Shown: positions 8,711 to 17,448, counted from the first letter of the stretch. The stretch: DNA of 64,000 nt from Bremerella alba (GCF_013618625.1 NZ_JABRWO010000016.1:31001-95000); one strand, 5' to 3'. Notes: generated by a model not told the origin, from the sequence alone. Program-made: numbers and translations.

Positions 8711-9784
8711 TTAGTTCAACAAAGCTTTGTTTGCGTCCTCCTTTTCGACGAAGAAGTCAGCGAACTCCGAGCCTTCGCCGGCGGTGCCTTCCATGTCGTA
8801 TTCGTCGGAGATGAGACTTCCGATGTAGGCTTGCAGCGTTCGAGACGATGCCTCGTCGGCGTGGTGCGTGGCGACCTCGCTGGCGAAGTTGACTAGGTCG
8901 TAAACGCGGCACTTGGCCGGCAAGACGCGGAGACGCTTCTCGCTCAGGGCATCTAAGTTAGTGAGCCCATAAAGCTGATTCATTCGGCCGGTCAACTGGT
9001 GGAAGTCGGTCAGCACGTTAGGGCGATCGAACGACTTCGAACGATCCCATTTGAATAGCAGCTTGTACAGCTTGTTGCATTCGTTGAGCGATGCCCACGA
9101 CGTTTGCGAGCTTTCAAAGCGTTGCCGCAAACCGGCGTACCCTTCACCGTTGTCGTAGCTTTCCAGTGCTCGCGAAATGCAGTGGCCGATATCCTTGCCC
9201 AGGCTGATGTCGCTACGAAAGGCCCGGCTGTAGCCGATCGCTCCGTTGCTGCACAGCATCCGCAGGAACGAAAGATAGATCTTCGGCTGGCTGAATCCGT
9301 CGATCGGCGTTTCCATCACGAAGCGATGCTTGAAGCGGTCGCCGCCGATTTCAAAATCGCAGTCACCACTGCGAGGTCGATGGGTGCTGGTGATGACCCC
9401 CTCGGTGTACTTAACATCCTTGCCGCCGTAATGATCTAAGAGGCCGCGAACTTCTTCGTGCGTAATCACCGGGCGTTTAGGGTTACTGACTGATAGCAGG
9501 CGAGGCCCTCTCGCCCCGCCACGTTCAAGGCAAAAGCGAACCGAATCGTTGGGTGCCTTTTCAGAAATTCGCTCAAAGACTTCGCCATGATCGAAGTAAC
9601 GAAAGACGCTCTCCGAAAAACCAAACCGCATGAACATCGATTTCCAAAACCGCTTCGTGGGACGAAGCTTTTCGCCGTGTAGCTCGATGCCAGCTACGTG
9701 GACACGGCCAGACTTGAGGTCTCGCTCGGCCTGGACACGAAAATCAGAAACGCGGGCATGTCCGTATTCAAAATTCCATCGCAT
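8711..9784 (-). CDS. DUF932-like protein
   Basis: A soluble protein of 357 residues. The segment IYLSFLRMLCSNGAIGYSRA (about 170-190) matches the core signature of DUF932 proteins, which are known mainly from phages, plasmids and accessory regions and have no settled biochemical role. The C-terminus is acidic. It follows an SF2 helicase gene on the same strand with 123 bp between them, and that gap is filled by repeats. In many phage-derived settings DUF932 proteins accompany recombination or helicase genes, so a DNA-related job together with the helicase is plausible but inferred. The family call rests on pattern memory and needs a profile search. Confidence 0.62.
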   Translation of the reverse strand: MRWNFEYGHARVSDFRVQAERDLKSGRVHVAGIELHGEKLRPTKRFWKSMFMRFGFSESVFRYFDHGEVFERISEKAPNDSVRFCLERGGARGPRLLSVSNPKRPVITHEEVRGLLDHYGGKDVKYTEGVITSTHRPRSGDCDFEIGGDRFKHRFVMETPIDGFSQPKIYLSFLRMLCSNGAIGYSRAFRSDISLGKDIGHCISRALESYDNGEGYAGLRQRFESSQTSWASLNECNKLYKLLFKWDRSKSFDRPNVLTDFHQLTGRMNQLYGLTNLDALSEKRLRVLPAKCRVYDLVNFASEVATHHADEASSRTLQAYIGSLISDEYDMEGTAGEGSEFADFFVEKEDANKALLN

Positions 9785-9800
9785 GATAAGGGCTCCGGAT

Positions 9801-9826
9801 CAGTGTTCAGTGTTCAGTGTTCAGTA
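9801..9826. repeat. Tandem CAGTGTT heptamer repeat
   Basis: Three perfect consecutive copies of CAGTGTT begin at 9801, followed by a partial fourth (CAGTA). The unit resembles the TTCAGTTTTCAG arms of the inverted repeat near 3692. It lies between the DUF932-like gene and the helicase gene. Confidence 0.75.
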
Positions 9827-9843
9827 AGAAGTTTCGATTTTGT

Positions 9844-9880
9844 CCCCTCTCCCCTGAGGAGAGAGGGTTAGGGTGAGGGG
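9844..9880. repeat. REP-like CCCTCTCC / GGAGAGAGGG palindrome
   Basis: A short hairpin (CTCTCC, CCTGA loop, GGAGAG) is followed by TTAGGGTGAGGGG. This form, with a palindrome and an AGGGTGAGGG tail, is a widely dispersed intergenic repeat in many genomes. It lies directly beside the heptamer repeat in the helicase-DUF932 gap. Confidence 0.6.
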
Positions 9881-9907
9881 CGGAGGGAGAAGGCCGTCGT
9901 ACGGCAA

Positions 9908-11122
9908 TTAAAACCGGTTCCGTCGCTGTTCCCACATGGGCGTTGCCTGTTTCAGGGCGGCTACCAGCTTGGGCAGGCGGACCTGCGTACCGGCGATCAG
10001 GCGTCGCGATCGTTGGCTGATCGCTTCGATCTGGCGGTTCATCGTCAAGCTGTTCCACTGATCGCCGACCCACACGTACTGCTCGAGGGCCGCGGCCGTT
10101 TTCAGAATTGGATGCGGCGTTTGTTGGCACTGTACCACTTGCTTGAATTGGTGACTGGCGTGCTTTCGGAAGACTCGACCACACATTTGGATGGTGCAGG
10201 CCTTGCTTGAAGGTCGACAGAACACCGTCTTCAAATCAGGGCAGTCGAACCCTTCGGTCAAGATGTTCATGTTGATCAGCACTTGTAACTTGCCTGAGAT
10301 GAAGTCGGCCAGTTGCCGATTTCGGTCACTTTTGGCGGTGACAATCTCGCTGCGAATGCCGCGGAGCGTAAGCTCCTCCTGGCACTCGACACATTGGTCG
10401 TGGCGGTGGAAGAAGACAATCGACTTCCCCCACCGCTGGATGTCCGACGCGTAGGTCTGCGCGACGGATCCCGGGGTATATTCTGGAATGGTGTAGTGGT
10501 GATACTCGCTGAGGTAGCCATCTTGAATGAGTTGATGGATGCCTGCGTCGCGGATGACATGGTCGAAGCACAGCTTCACTCGGTCGCCTCGAAAAGGAGT
10601 GGCCGTCAGCCCCAAGATATATTGCGGGCGAATCGTACAGTGCAGATTGGCCATGCTCATCGCGGCGTCGTGTTGGGCTTCGTCGACGATCAACATGTCG
10701 ACCTTAGGGGGATCCTTATCGAACATCGAGATGAGTTCCAACTTCACGTCAAAACCACGAGCGATGTTTTCGGCCTGGGCTTGCGATAGAAGATTGCGAC
10801 GCATCGAGACCCAGCCAATGGAAAGCCCGAAGTGCTTTTGCATCCACTGGGCGATTGCCAAGGCCATGACCGTTTTCCCGCTGCCCGTGGGACTTTCGAT
10901 CAGGACCGAGGCACTCGACCCAGCGAATTCGTCAAACGGATCCGCGTGTGAATTGAGGAGAGCTTTGATTGCCTTGGTTGCGATGCGTACTTGGTACGGA
11001 CGCGGCTGAGCATCGACATCCTCGAACAGATCTTCCAGCAGGGCCAGTTCCGCAAAAGCGGTTTTCGTTTCGGTCGAATCTTCGATCCAATCACCTAGTT
11101 CCAGGCCAATTCCGATAGCCAT
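9908..11122 (-). CDS. SF2 DEAD/DEAH-type helicase
   Basis: A 404-residue two-domain SF2 ATPase. I start at the ATG at 11122 (MAIGIGLELG) because GGAGAGG lies just upstream of it; an in-frame ATG 15 bases earlier would contain that site. Motifs: a Q-like PRPYQVRIATKAI, Walker A SPTGSGKT (about 90-97), Walker B DEAQH in place of DEAH, motif III GLTATPFRGD, and the second RecA lobe with LINMNILTEGFDCPDL and the arginine finger region IQMCGRVFRKH. No nuclease or other extra domain is fused; the last 90 residues are unassigned. The layout resembles SSL2/ComFA-like helicases. It is followed by the DUF932-like gene, suggesting joint function. Confidence 0.85.
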   Translation of the reverse strand: MAIGIGLELGDWIEDSTETKTAFAELALLEDLFEDVDAQPRPYQVRIATKAIKALLNSHADPFDEFAGSSASVLIESPTGSGKTVMALAIAQWMQKHFGLSIGWVSMRRNLLSQAQAENIARGFDVKLELISMFDKDPPKVDMLIVDEAQHDAAMSMANLHCTIRPQYILGLTATPFRGDRVKLCFDHVIRDAGIHQLIQDGYLSEYHHYTIPEYTPGSVAQTYASDIQRWGKSIVFFHRHDQCVECQEELTLRGIRSEIVTAKSDRNRQLADFISGKLQVLINMNILTEGFDCPDLKTVFCRPSSKACTIQMCGRVFRKHASHQFKQVVQCQQTPHPILKTAAALEQYVWVGDQWNSLTMNRQIEAISQRSRRLIAGTQVRLPKLVAALKQATPMWEQRRNRF

Positions 11123-11323
11123 AATAGACCTCTCCATATCTCGGCAAAGTTGATGATTTTGTGTCGTGTGCAGCCCGGCGGAAAACCTTTCCCATCCGCG
11201 ACACAGGTACTATCGTGTTTGCCGATGACACGTTGGGTCACCTGCTTTTAGGGCAAGAGGATTATTTTTTAGAAATCATTGGCCAGGACATGGAAGTGCC
11301 TGTGCAGAAAGCGTTTACGTCGA

Positions 11324-11737
11324 TTACGAAAACAACTGAAACTGGCCGGTGGGCTCGAAGGCGTTTTCAATGTGTGAAAGCGTCGGCTTGGTTTGACCTT
11401 CTGGCCAGACGATCGCGATCACATCGAACCTAGCGGCACAATTGCCCAGTAGGTTGTGCCGCCGCATATAGGCTAACGCAGCACGGGTGAGCCGTTCTTG
11501 CTTGTCTCGATTGACAGCTTCGGCGGGCAGACCTTTTTCTTGGGCAGACCTGGTTTTGACTTCGATGAAGACGATCGTCCTTTGTTGGACGGCGATGATA
11601 TCGATTTCACCCAAGCGAGTCCGATCTTGCCGAGCAACAATTTTATAGCGTTTGCGTCGAAGGTAGCGGCAAGCGAATGCTTCGCCTCGCTGGCCAAGTG
11701 ACTGGGGTTTCCAGAAGCTGCGAATCCAGGTCAGCAT
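11324..11737 (-). CDS. YraN / UPF0102 family endonuclease-like protein
   Basis: A 137-residue protein matching the YraN family in length and motifs: LGQRGEAFACRYLRRKRYKI at the start, then the nuclease-fold core RLGEIDIIAVQQRTIVFIEVKTR with the Glu, Asp and Glu-Val-Lys arrangement of restriction-endonuclease-like folds. The residues needed for metal binding appear intact. YraN proteins are widespread and their substrate is not well established. It lies 14 bases downstream of the amidase gene on the same strand, so the two are probably cotranscribed; a 201-bp gap separates it from the helicase gene. Confidence 0.9.
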   Translation of the reverse strand: MLTWIRSFWKPQSLGQRGEAFACRYLRRKRYKIVARQDRTRLGEIDIIAVQQRTIVFIEVKTRSAQEKGLPAEAVNRDKQERLTRAALAYMRRHNLLGNCAARFDVIAIVWPEGQTKPTLSHIENAFEPTGQFQLFS

Positions 11738-11751
11738 TGTCGCACCGCTGC

Positions 11752-13344
11752 CTATTTAGTGCCAAACTTGGGAAGGTTGCTGACGTCGGGATAGAGCGAT
11801 AGCGATCGGTAGTGCGACTGGAGCGTTTCCATCACGGTGAGAACCTGATCTTCACGCCAGAATCGACCAGCAACTTGCACGCCGACTGGAAGCCCTGCGC
11901 TTCCATTTTCAATCTTGCGGGCCAAGCGTTCACTGGCATCGAGTTTGCCGGTGCGATCGGAAAGTTCTCCGAGACGCACTCGCGTGGCTGGCACCGTACC
12001 ACAGGGAACCCCCAAAAGATTCATAAGGATGCTGTAGCTGGCCGCCGGGAGCGCATCGACCGCACACTTACGCTTGAGCGCGGGGGTTGCGTGCGCGGGG
12101 CAAAGAACCACGTCGACGTTTGCTTGGTCCCATGCTTGAAACACTTCGCCGACCTGACGTGCGGCTTGCCAGGTGACCTGCCACAGCGAATTCGCCGAGC
12201 GCGGTCCTGATGCTCGGAAGAGAGCGGACATCTTGTGTTTGCCGAGCGGGGCCAACGCCAGCATCGCGATCAGTGGTCGCGCCCAACGTGGCAACGCGGC
12301 CAGTCGAACGAGTCGTTTTACTTCGGGGTCTAACTTGCTTCCCTTGAGCAAGCGACGAAAATCGCGACCGCCGTCGGCACTGGCAATCGCAAAGTACGAC
12401 TTCAATAGCTCCAATGTTTTGGGAGGATCTAGCTGGACGATCGTCGCTCCGCGGGCCTCAAGCCCTTGCACGCCTTCGGCGATCGCTCGTTTCACCGCAG
12501 GGCAAGGCGGGAAGTAACCATCGTCGGAATAAACGCCGATCCGCAGCGAACTCACGTCGGTCGAAGTTTGGGGATCAAAGCCGATAGGGGCATCTTCGGC
12601 GTCGTCCCATTTAGTTTGTAACTCTTTGCGGGAGAGAACCTGCATGGCGATTCGCAGGTCGGAGACATGACGCGCCATGGGGCCTGGCTGAAACTCGAGC
12701 CACGCCATACCTCGCAAGTTCTCGACGGCTCCGCTGCGGACTAAGCGTCGTGAGGTTGGTTTCAGGCCAGCAATTCCACAAAAATGGCAAGGCAGGCGAA
12801 TGCTTCCTCCCAGGTCGCTGCCCAGCCCTAGTGCCGTGCCGCCGGTCGCGAGGATGGCCGCCTCGCCGCCGCTACTTCCGCCAACGCTACGATCCAAGTT
12901 CCAAGGATTGTTGGTCGTACCGAAGACCGGATTCCGCGTCTCGTGGATGATCATCAACTGCGGAACATTGGTCAGGCCCATGATGATGCCGCCAGCTTGT
13001 CGCAGCCGCGCCACCAAAGGGCCATCCTTTTCGTGAACCACGGCCGGCGAGGTCATGCCGAGTGTTGTCTTGCCACCGGCCACGTGAAAGCATTCCTTGA
13101 TTGAGATCGGCACGCCCCGCAGCGGTTGGCCTTCGAGGAAAGATGGATCGTTGTCCATTCGTTTGGCCGTTGCGAGCGCCTCTTCGAGGAACGTTTCCGT
13201 TATCGCGTTGATATGAGGATTGACCGTTTCGATGCGGTCGATATGCGCCGCGATCACTTCCGATGCGGAGACCTCGCGCGAAGCGATCAGATGCGCGAGT
13301 TGAGCGGCGCCGTGCTGCCAAAGTTTGGGGGATGTGCGTTGCAT
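11752..13344 (-). CDS. Amidase-signature family enzyme
   Basis: A 530-residue hydrolase of the amidase-signature family, which cleaves amide bonds through a Ser-cisSer-Lys triad. The sequence shows Lys83 in RGVPISIKECFHVAGG, the glycine-serine loop VGGSSGGEAA (cis-Ser at 157) and the nucleophile Ser181 in SDLGGSIRLPCHFCG. The length and the VPISIKE form resemble fatty-acid amide hydrolase-like and generic amidases. GatA is less likely because the gene stands alone without gatB or gatC and the C-terminal part differs. No signal peptide is seen. It is the first gene before yraN. The substrate cannot be read from the sequence. Confidence 0.88.
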   Translation of the reverse strand: MQRTSPKLWQHGAAQLAHLIASREVSASEVIAAHIDRIETVNPHINAITETFLEEALATAKRMDNDPSFLEGQPLRGVPISIKECFHVAGGKTTLGMTSPAVVHEKDGPLVARLRQAGGIIMGLTNVPQLMIIHETRNPVFGTTNNPWNLDRSVGGSSGGEAAILATGGTALGLGSDLGGSIRLPCHFCGIAGLKPTSRRLVRSGAVENLRGMAWLEFQPGPMARHVSDLRIAMQVLSRKELQTKWDDAEDAPIGFDPQTSTDVSSLRIGVYSDDGYFPPCPAVKRAIAEGVQGLEARGATIVQLDPPKTLELLKSYFAIASADGGRDFRRLLKGSKLDPEVKRLVRLAALPRWARPLIAMLALAPLGKHKMSALFRASGPRSANSLWQVTWQAARQVGEVFQAWDQANVDVVLCPAHATPALKRKCAVDALPAASYSILMNLLGVPCGTVPATRVRLGELSDRTGKLDASERLARKIENGSAGLPVGVQVAGRFWREDQVLTVMETLQSHYRSLSLYPDVSNLPKFGTK

Positions 13345-13405
13345 GCCGTGATTCTATCGAGGATGCTTTTCCGTGTCTCGAATAATCTATGGTGCTCACG
13401 TGGGC

Positions 13406-13594
13406 ATGGGAAGATTCAAAAAAGAAATAAACGCGTATTGGTTTCTGCATGTTGAATTGAACCCATCCAATCGTTTCTGGGCCCGGATTGAGGCGATGGG
13501 AGAGCCTGCGACGCTTGAGGAGGTCACTTGGCTTGGACTGGAGAATTGTCGCTTCTGTGAAAATTATGACAACTTGCTGGCCACGGTGCATTAG
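13406..13594 (+). CDS. Possible small protein, 62 residues
   Basis: A short plus-strand ORF between two minus-strand genes; the open frame also continues upstream to a GTG at 13373. The translation is protein-like, with FKKEINAYWFLHVELNPSN at the start and TWLGLENCRFCENYDN near the end, including a CRFC pair. No good ribosome binding site precedes either start, and no family is recognised. It may be a chance frame or a gene remnant. Confidence 0.25.
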   Translation: MGRFKKEINAYWFLHVELNPSNRFWARIEAMGEPATLEEVTWLGLENCRFCENYDNLLATVH

Positions 13595-13656
13595 GACTCG
13601 TTGCGAGTCCGAAAGCTGGGAGTTGCTACGGTGAACGTATTCATGCCGAGCGCGCT

Positions 13657-14280
13657 CTAGCTGGCCCCAGTTCCCAGCCATTGCCCCAGGCCGTTGAGGA
13701 TCATATCGACCGCGATCGTGCCGGTTAGCAGGGCCATGATTCGGCCGATGGTGTCCAGGTAGCGTTCCATGATCTTTTCGTGACGCTTACGGATGATGTC
13801 GTGGATCCACTTGAGAAAGATAATCGAGAGGACGCAGACGAAGACGGCGAAAAAGATCGCCCCGGCCGCTTCGGGTATACTAACTTTCGCACCGGTCACG
13901 ATCGAGGCACTGATGGTGCCGGGCCCCAGCATGAACGGTAAGGCCGTTCCTTCGGCGCCGTGAGGTTCTTCGCCGCGCAGGCTTTTCAGGGCATTGCTGC
14001 CGTTCATCACCAGGCGAATCGACACCAGCAGGAAGACGATTCCGCCGAACATCAGAAACGATTCGTAGCGGACCTTGAAGATGGTGGTGAAGACCGTGTC
14101 GCCGACGACGGCGAAACCAAAATAGATGGCCGCGCTCATTAGCCCTGCCCGAATCATGGTGCGAGCAAAGCCTTGGGTATCGAGGCCTTGGATCAGGTCC
14201 AGCAGGTAGATACATAGTAGGAAAGGATTTAGCAGAACAAGGAGTAACGTCGTGGAGTCAATCAGCTCTTGGCTAAGCAT
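13657..14280 (-). CDS. MarC-family integral membrane protein
   Basis: A 207-residue membrane protein with about six hydrophobic segments. It begins with the family opening (LLLVLLNPFLLCIYLLDLIQ), has the central loop ALPFMLGPGTISASIVTGAK typical of MarC (UPF0056), and ends with LTGTIAVDMILNGLGQWL. MarC proteins have no agreed function; the original link to multiple antibiotic resistance has not held up. The start codon is only seven bases after the ehuA stop, so it looks like the last gene of the ectoine-uptake operon. That makes a role in osmolyte or stress handling an attractive inference. Confidence 0.88.
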   Translation of the reverse strand: MLSQELIDSTTLLLVLLNPFLLCIYLLDLIQGLDTQGFARTMIRAGLMSAAIYFGFAVVGDTVFTTIFKVRYESFLMFGGIVFLLVSIRLVMNGSNALKSLRGEEPHGAEGTALPFMLGPGTISASIVTGAKVSIPEAAGAIFFAVFVCVLSIIFLKWIHDIIRKRHEKIMERYLDTIGRIMALLTGTIAVDMILNGLGQWLGTGAS

Positions 14281-14287
14281 CGCGGGG

Positions 14288-15067
14288 CTAAGCTTCCAAT
14301 ACAGTCTTTAGAAATTCTTGGGTGCGTGGTTCTTTGGGCTGGGTGAAAATCTGACTGGGTGGGCCTTCTTCGAGGATGACCCCGCCATCGAAAAACAACA
14401 CTCGATCGGCAATCTCGCGGGCAAAGTTCATCTCGTGCGTTACCAGCAACATCGTCATGTCCGACTTTTTCGCCAGCGTTCGCAAAACACTTAGCACTTC
14501 GTGTACCAGTTCCGGGTCGAGTGCAGAAGTCACTTCGTCAAACAGCATGATCTCTGGCTGCATGGCCAAGGCCCTGGCAATCGCGACCCGCTGCTTCTGC
14601 CCACCGGATAGTTGGGCTGGGAAGGCGTCGGCTTTGGCTTCCATGCCTACCATTTGCAGCAGTTCCAGGGCCGTATCGTCGGCAACCGTCCCTGAGACAT
14701 TGTTTACCAGTTTCGGCGCAAGAGTTAAGTTTTGACGAACGGAGAGATGAGGGAACAAGAAGAAATGCTGAAAGACCATGCCCAGCTTCGAACGCATTCG
14801 CCGCATATGGGCTTCGTCTGCTTTCTTCTCTTGTCCGTTGGCGTTCATCGTCCAGACTGATTCGCCATCGACCATCACGCGCCCACCGTTGGGGGCTTCC
14901 AGGGTCATTAAGATTCGCAGGAGGGTGCTTTTGCCAGAACCGCTGGGCCCGATGATGGCGATCTTTTCGCCGGCCTGAATATCGACATTCAAGCCGCGCA
15001 ACACCTTGTTGTCGCCGTAGGTCTTTTGCAGGTCACGGATATGTAGTTGGGGTGTGGTTTCACTCAT
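14288..15067 (-). CDS. ehuA: Ectoine/hydroxyectoine ABC transporter ATP-binding protein
   Basis: The ATPase of a polar amino-acid type ABC importer, 259 residues. I start at the ATG at 15067, which overlaps the ehuD stop in ATGA; an in-frame ATG at 15100 would extend far into ehuD. Motifs: Walker [11 protein letters not shown]-loop [10 protein letters not shown], signature [16 protein letters not shown], Walker [13 protein letters not shown], and the switch His in LLVTHEM. It belongs to the glutamine/ectoine importer subfamily. The assignment to ectoine rests on the ehuBCDA order and on the divergent ectABC genes. It is followed by marC seven bases later. Confidence 0.9.
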   Translation of the reverse strand: MSETTPQLHIRDLQKTYGDNKVLRGLNVDIQAGEKIAIIGPSGSGKSTLLRILMTLEAPNGGRVMVDGESVWTMNANGQEKKADEAHMRRMRSKLGMVFQHFFLFPHLSVRQNLTLAPKLVNNVSGTVADDTALELLQMVGMEAKADAFPAQLSGGQKQRVAIARALAMQPEIMLFDEVTSALDPELVHEVLSVLRTLAKKSDMTMLLVTHEMNFAREIADRVLFFDGGVILEEGPPSQIFTQPKEPRTQEFLKTVLEA

Positions 15068-15723
15068 GAAGTCATTGCCGCTGTACGTTTGCGTAACCAT
15101 TCAACCGACAGGCCTGCCAAGAGGCTCAGCAGAATAAATAGCACACCCACGATCGTCAGGGGTTCCAGGTATCGGTAATGTTCGTTGCCGAAGATCTTCG
15201 CTTCGTTCAAGATTTCCAGGACAGTGATCGTCGAAAGAAGCGGGGCTTCCTTGAGCATTGCAATCAAGTAGTTGCCAAGGTTCGGCAGAATCGGCGGAAT
15301 CGCTTGAGGCAAGATCACATAGCGATACGTCTGATAAGGCGTCAGGTTGAGCGCCTTGGCCGCATTCCATTGACCACGGGCAATACCGTCGAGCCCTGCC
15401 CGATAGACTTCAGCCGTGTAACAGCTGTAATGCACGCCGAGGACCAGGATACCGGTCATCAGCGGCGAGAAGCCACGGCCGACCACATCGATCATGACGT
15501 AGTACACGAAAAACAGCTGCACTAGCAGCGGTGTACTTCGGACGAACTCTACCACTGCCCAGGCTGGCCAACTCAAGTAGTGCGACTTGGAACGTCGCAT
15601 GACGGCCCATAGTAGACCTAACACAAGCGCCAAAACCATTCCGCCGGCGACCGCTTCGAGCGTGACGACCAAGCCACTGAGGATGTCCGGCATGACTTGC
15701 CAGACGACGTCCCATTTCCACAT
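15064..15723 (-). CDS. ehuD: Ectoine/hydroxyectoine ABC transporter permease EhuD
   Basis: An inner-membrane permease of 219 residues, of the His/Glu/Gln type family. It has about five hydrophobic helices, beginning [20 protein letters not shown]. The EAA loop that contacts the ATPase is [19 protein letters not shown] followed by VILPQAIPP. It would pair with EhuC to form the channel. It starts two bases after the ehuC stop and overlaps ehuA by four, which shows tight coupling. The C-terminus after the last helix ([13 protein letters not shown]) is positively charged, as expected for the cytoplasmic side. Confidence 0.88.
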   Translation of the reverse strand: MWKWDVVWQVMPDILSGLVVTLEAVAGGMVLALVLGLLWAVMRRSKSHYLSWPAWAVVEFVRSTPLLVQLFFVYYVMIDVVGRGFSPLMTGILVLGVHYSCYTAEVYRAGLDGIARGQWNAAKALNLTPYQTYRYVILPQAIPPILPNLGNYLIAMLKEAPLLSTITVLEILNEAKIFGNEHYRYLEPLTIVGVLFILLSLLAGLSVEWLRKRTAAMTS

Positions 15724-15725
15724 GG

Positions 15726-16400
15726 TTAATTCCCTCCTCCGTAATCGCGGCCTTGGGAATGGCGATGCTCTAGCACCCGGAAGACGGCGCTGATGGTCAT
15801 CGACAAGACGAAGTAAATCAACAGCAGCAGGCCGAAGATTTCAAACGAGCGATGCGTGTCGTCTCGCAGAAACTTTCCTTGCAGGGTCAGGTCGGTCACG
15901 GTAATGGTCGAGACCAGAGCCGTCCCTTTGAGAAGTTCGATCATGAGATTCCCAAACGGTGGAATCATGCTGAGGATCGCCTGCGGAAAAATGATATATC
16001 GCAACGTTTGCCAGCGGCTAAGATTCAGTGCCGCGGCCGCTTGATATTGGCCTTTGGGAACCGCTTCGAGACTCGCTCTGACGACTTCCGCGCCGTAGGC
16101 ACCCACATTGGCCCCAAGCACCAGGATGCCGGTCGTGATGGCATCGAGTCGGATGTTGGTTAATTCCGGCATGGCGAAATAGAACCAGTACAGCAAGATC
16201 AGGGCACTGGCACCGCGAAACACGGTGATATAAATCGCGCTCAGCCAGCGAAGAATGGGGTCGGTCGATTTGCTCCATGCCCCAAACAGCACCGACATGA
16301 AAATCGCTACGGCACAACCGCCAAGCGTAATGATGACGGTGATGTAGAGCCCTTGCAGCAAGAAAGGGAGCAGATCGAATGGAGGAGGGAGGTTACTCAC
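15726..16400 (-). CDS. ehuC: Ectoine/hydroxyectoine ABC transporter permease EhuC
   Basis: A 224-residue inner-membrane permease, the partner of EhuD. The start is a GTG at 16400 (reading SNLPPPFDLL), which overlaps the ehuB stop codon in GTGA. Hydrophobic helices include LYITVIITLGGCAVAIFMSV and LLLIYFVLSMTISAVF. The EAA loop reads KGQYQAAAALNLSRWQTLR then YIIFPQAI. Similar sequence in the two permeases reflects their common family. The gene is second in ehuBCDA. Confidence 0.88.
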   Translation of the reverse strand: MSNLPPPFDLLPFLLQGLYITVIITLGGCAVAIFMSVLFGAWSKSTDPILRWLSAIYITVFRGASALILLYWFYFAMPELTNIRLDAITTGILVLGANVGAYGAEVVRASLEAVPKGQYQAAAALNLSRWQTLRYIIFPQAILSMIPPFGNLMIELLKGTALVSTITVTDLTLQGKFLRDDTHRSFEIFGLLLLIYFVLSMTISAVFRVLEHRHSQGRDYGGGN

Positions 16401-17335
16401 GGTGCTTCCGACAATTCCTTTGCTGTCACATCGCCTGGCAGGGTCGTTTCATCGAAACCAAACTCCTTCACCAGTTGAAGATGCTCTGGCGAACCAATGA
16501 ATTTGGCGAGTTCTTCGTTGAAACGCTGGCGAAGCGCCACGTCCTCTTGGCGAAATCCAAATGCACCGTAACCGCGAATCGTCTGGCCATCAATGACTGG
16601 GTCTTGAAAGTCTTTCGCCTTCTCGATCTCATCACTGGCCTGCTTCTGCAGAAGATCGTTGACCGTCAGGTCGGTCGCGGCGACAGCATCGATCTGGCCA
16701 CCCTTGAGCCCCAGGATGGCGCTATTGTAGTCAGAGAAGACCAGAACCTGGTTATCGTCGACCCCCATATCTCGGGCATATCCCTGTTCAACACTGCCAC
16801 CCATTACGCCCAGTTTAACTTTTGGGTTTTTGCGAACATCATCGTACCCGTGCAGTTTGAGCGGGTTACCGGCTTTCACGATGAACGATTCGCCGATGGC
16901 ATACGATGGATTCGAGAACGCGACCTCTTGAGCTCGCTGAGGCGTGATATACATTCCGGCCGCAATTAAGTCGAACCGTTTCGCTTTCAGGCCTGGGATA
17001 AGTGATCCGAAATCAGCCACAATGGGTTCAACGCGCTCAACCCCCATCCGTTTCAGGACCGCCCTAGCAATTTCAGGAGCTTCGCCGGTAACTTTTCCGG
17101 TTGAGGTGTCTAGGTAGCCATAGGGGGCTTCGTTGGCAAAGCCAATGCGGACAGTGTGGGCCTCTTGAATCCGCGTTAAGGTTGTCTCTCCATTGGAATT
17201 AGAGCGATTCGCCTGCCAAAAGATCGCGCCCAAGCCTGCTGTCAGTATTAGCAGTGCTAATACTCCGGTTAGCGAAATCTCTGACTTATTTTCATCGAAC
17301 ATTATTAAGTTCGTTTCGTAACTAATTGCGTGCAT
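16397..17335 (-). CDS. ehuB: Ectoine/hydroxyectoine ABC transporter substrate-binding protein EhuB
   Basis: The solute-binding protein of the importer, up to 312 residues. The ATG at 17335 is used, but one 33 bases later (MFDENKSE) is equally possible, and neither has a clear ribosome binding site. A hydrophobic segment (TGVLALLILTAGLGAIFW) is preceded by about 20 residues and is not followed by a lipobox Cys, so the protein is probably membrane-anchored rather than a lipoprotein or soluble. The binding core follows the family pattern: VRIGFANEAPYGYLDTSTG, FGSLIPGLKAKRFDLIAAGM and GGQIDAVAATDLTV. It heads the operon, divergent from ectA. Confidence 0.88.
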   Translation of the reverse strand: MHAISYETNLIMFDENKSEISLTGVLALLILTAGLGAIFWQANRSNSNGETTLTRIQEAHTVRIGFANEAPYGYLDTSTGKVTGEAPEIARAVLKRMGVERVEPIVADFGSLIPGLKAKRFDLIAAGMYITPQRAQEVAFSNPSYAIGESFIVKAGNPLKLHGYDDVRKNPKVKLGVMGGSVEQGYARDMGVDDNQVLVFSDYNSAILGLKGGQIDAVAATDLTVNDLLQKQASDEIEKAKDFQDPVIDGQTIRGYGAFGFRQEDVALRQRFNEELAKFIGSPEHLQLVKEFGFDETTLPGDVTAKELSEAP

Positions 17336-17375
17336 ACAAGTTGTGTCTTCGGGTGGTTGACCGCGAAAACAGTTG

Positions 17376-17448
17376 TTAGCACATTGATCTTCAACGTGAG
17401 ATGTGCTAAATTCTAAAGCTAATTAGTTGCGGCAGCAACCATTGCTGC
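17376..17448. promoter_or_regulatory. Two inverted repeats in the ehuB-ectA divergent promoter region
   Basis: A 9-bp perfect inverted repeat (TTAGCACAT 17376-17384, ATGTGCTAA 17401-17409) and a compact palindrome (GCAGCAA 17432-17438, CCA, TTGCTGC 17442-17448) lie in the 210-bp region that must drive both ehu and ect. They are candidate operators for the nearby MarR regulator or for osmotic control. A single similar half-site, TTAGCACTT, is at 21627-21635 upstream of that regulator gene. Confidence 0.45.

Noticed and set aside
9801..9826. CAGTGTT tandem considered as a CRISPR remnant
   Set aside because: The units are 7 bases with no spacers, so it is a simple tandem repeat.
11161..11433. 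A 90-codon ORF opposite yraN
   Set aside because: It overlaps the conserved yraN C-terminus and has no recognisable features.
11752..13344. Amidase considered as GatA of the Glu-tRNA amidotransferase
   Set aside because: The gene stands alone without gatB or gatC, and the C-terminal half does not follow GatA.
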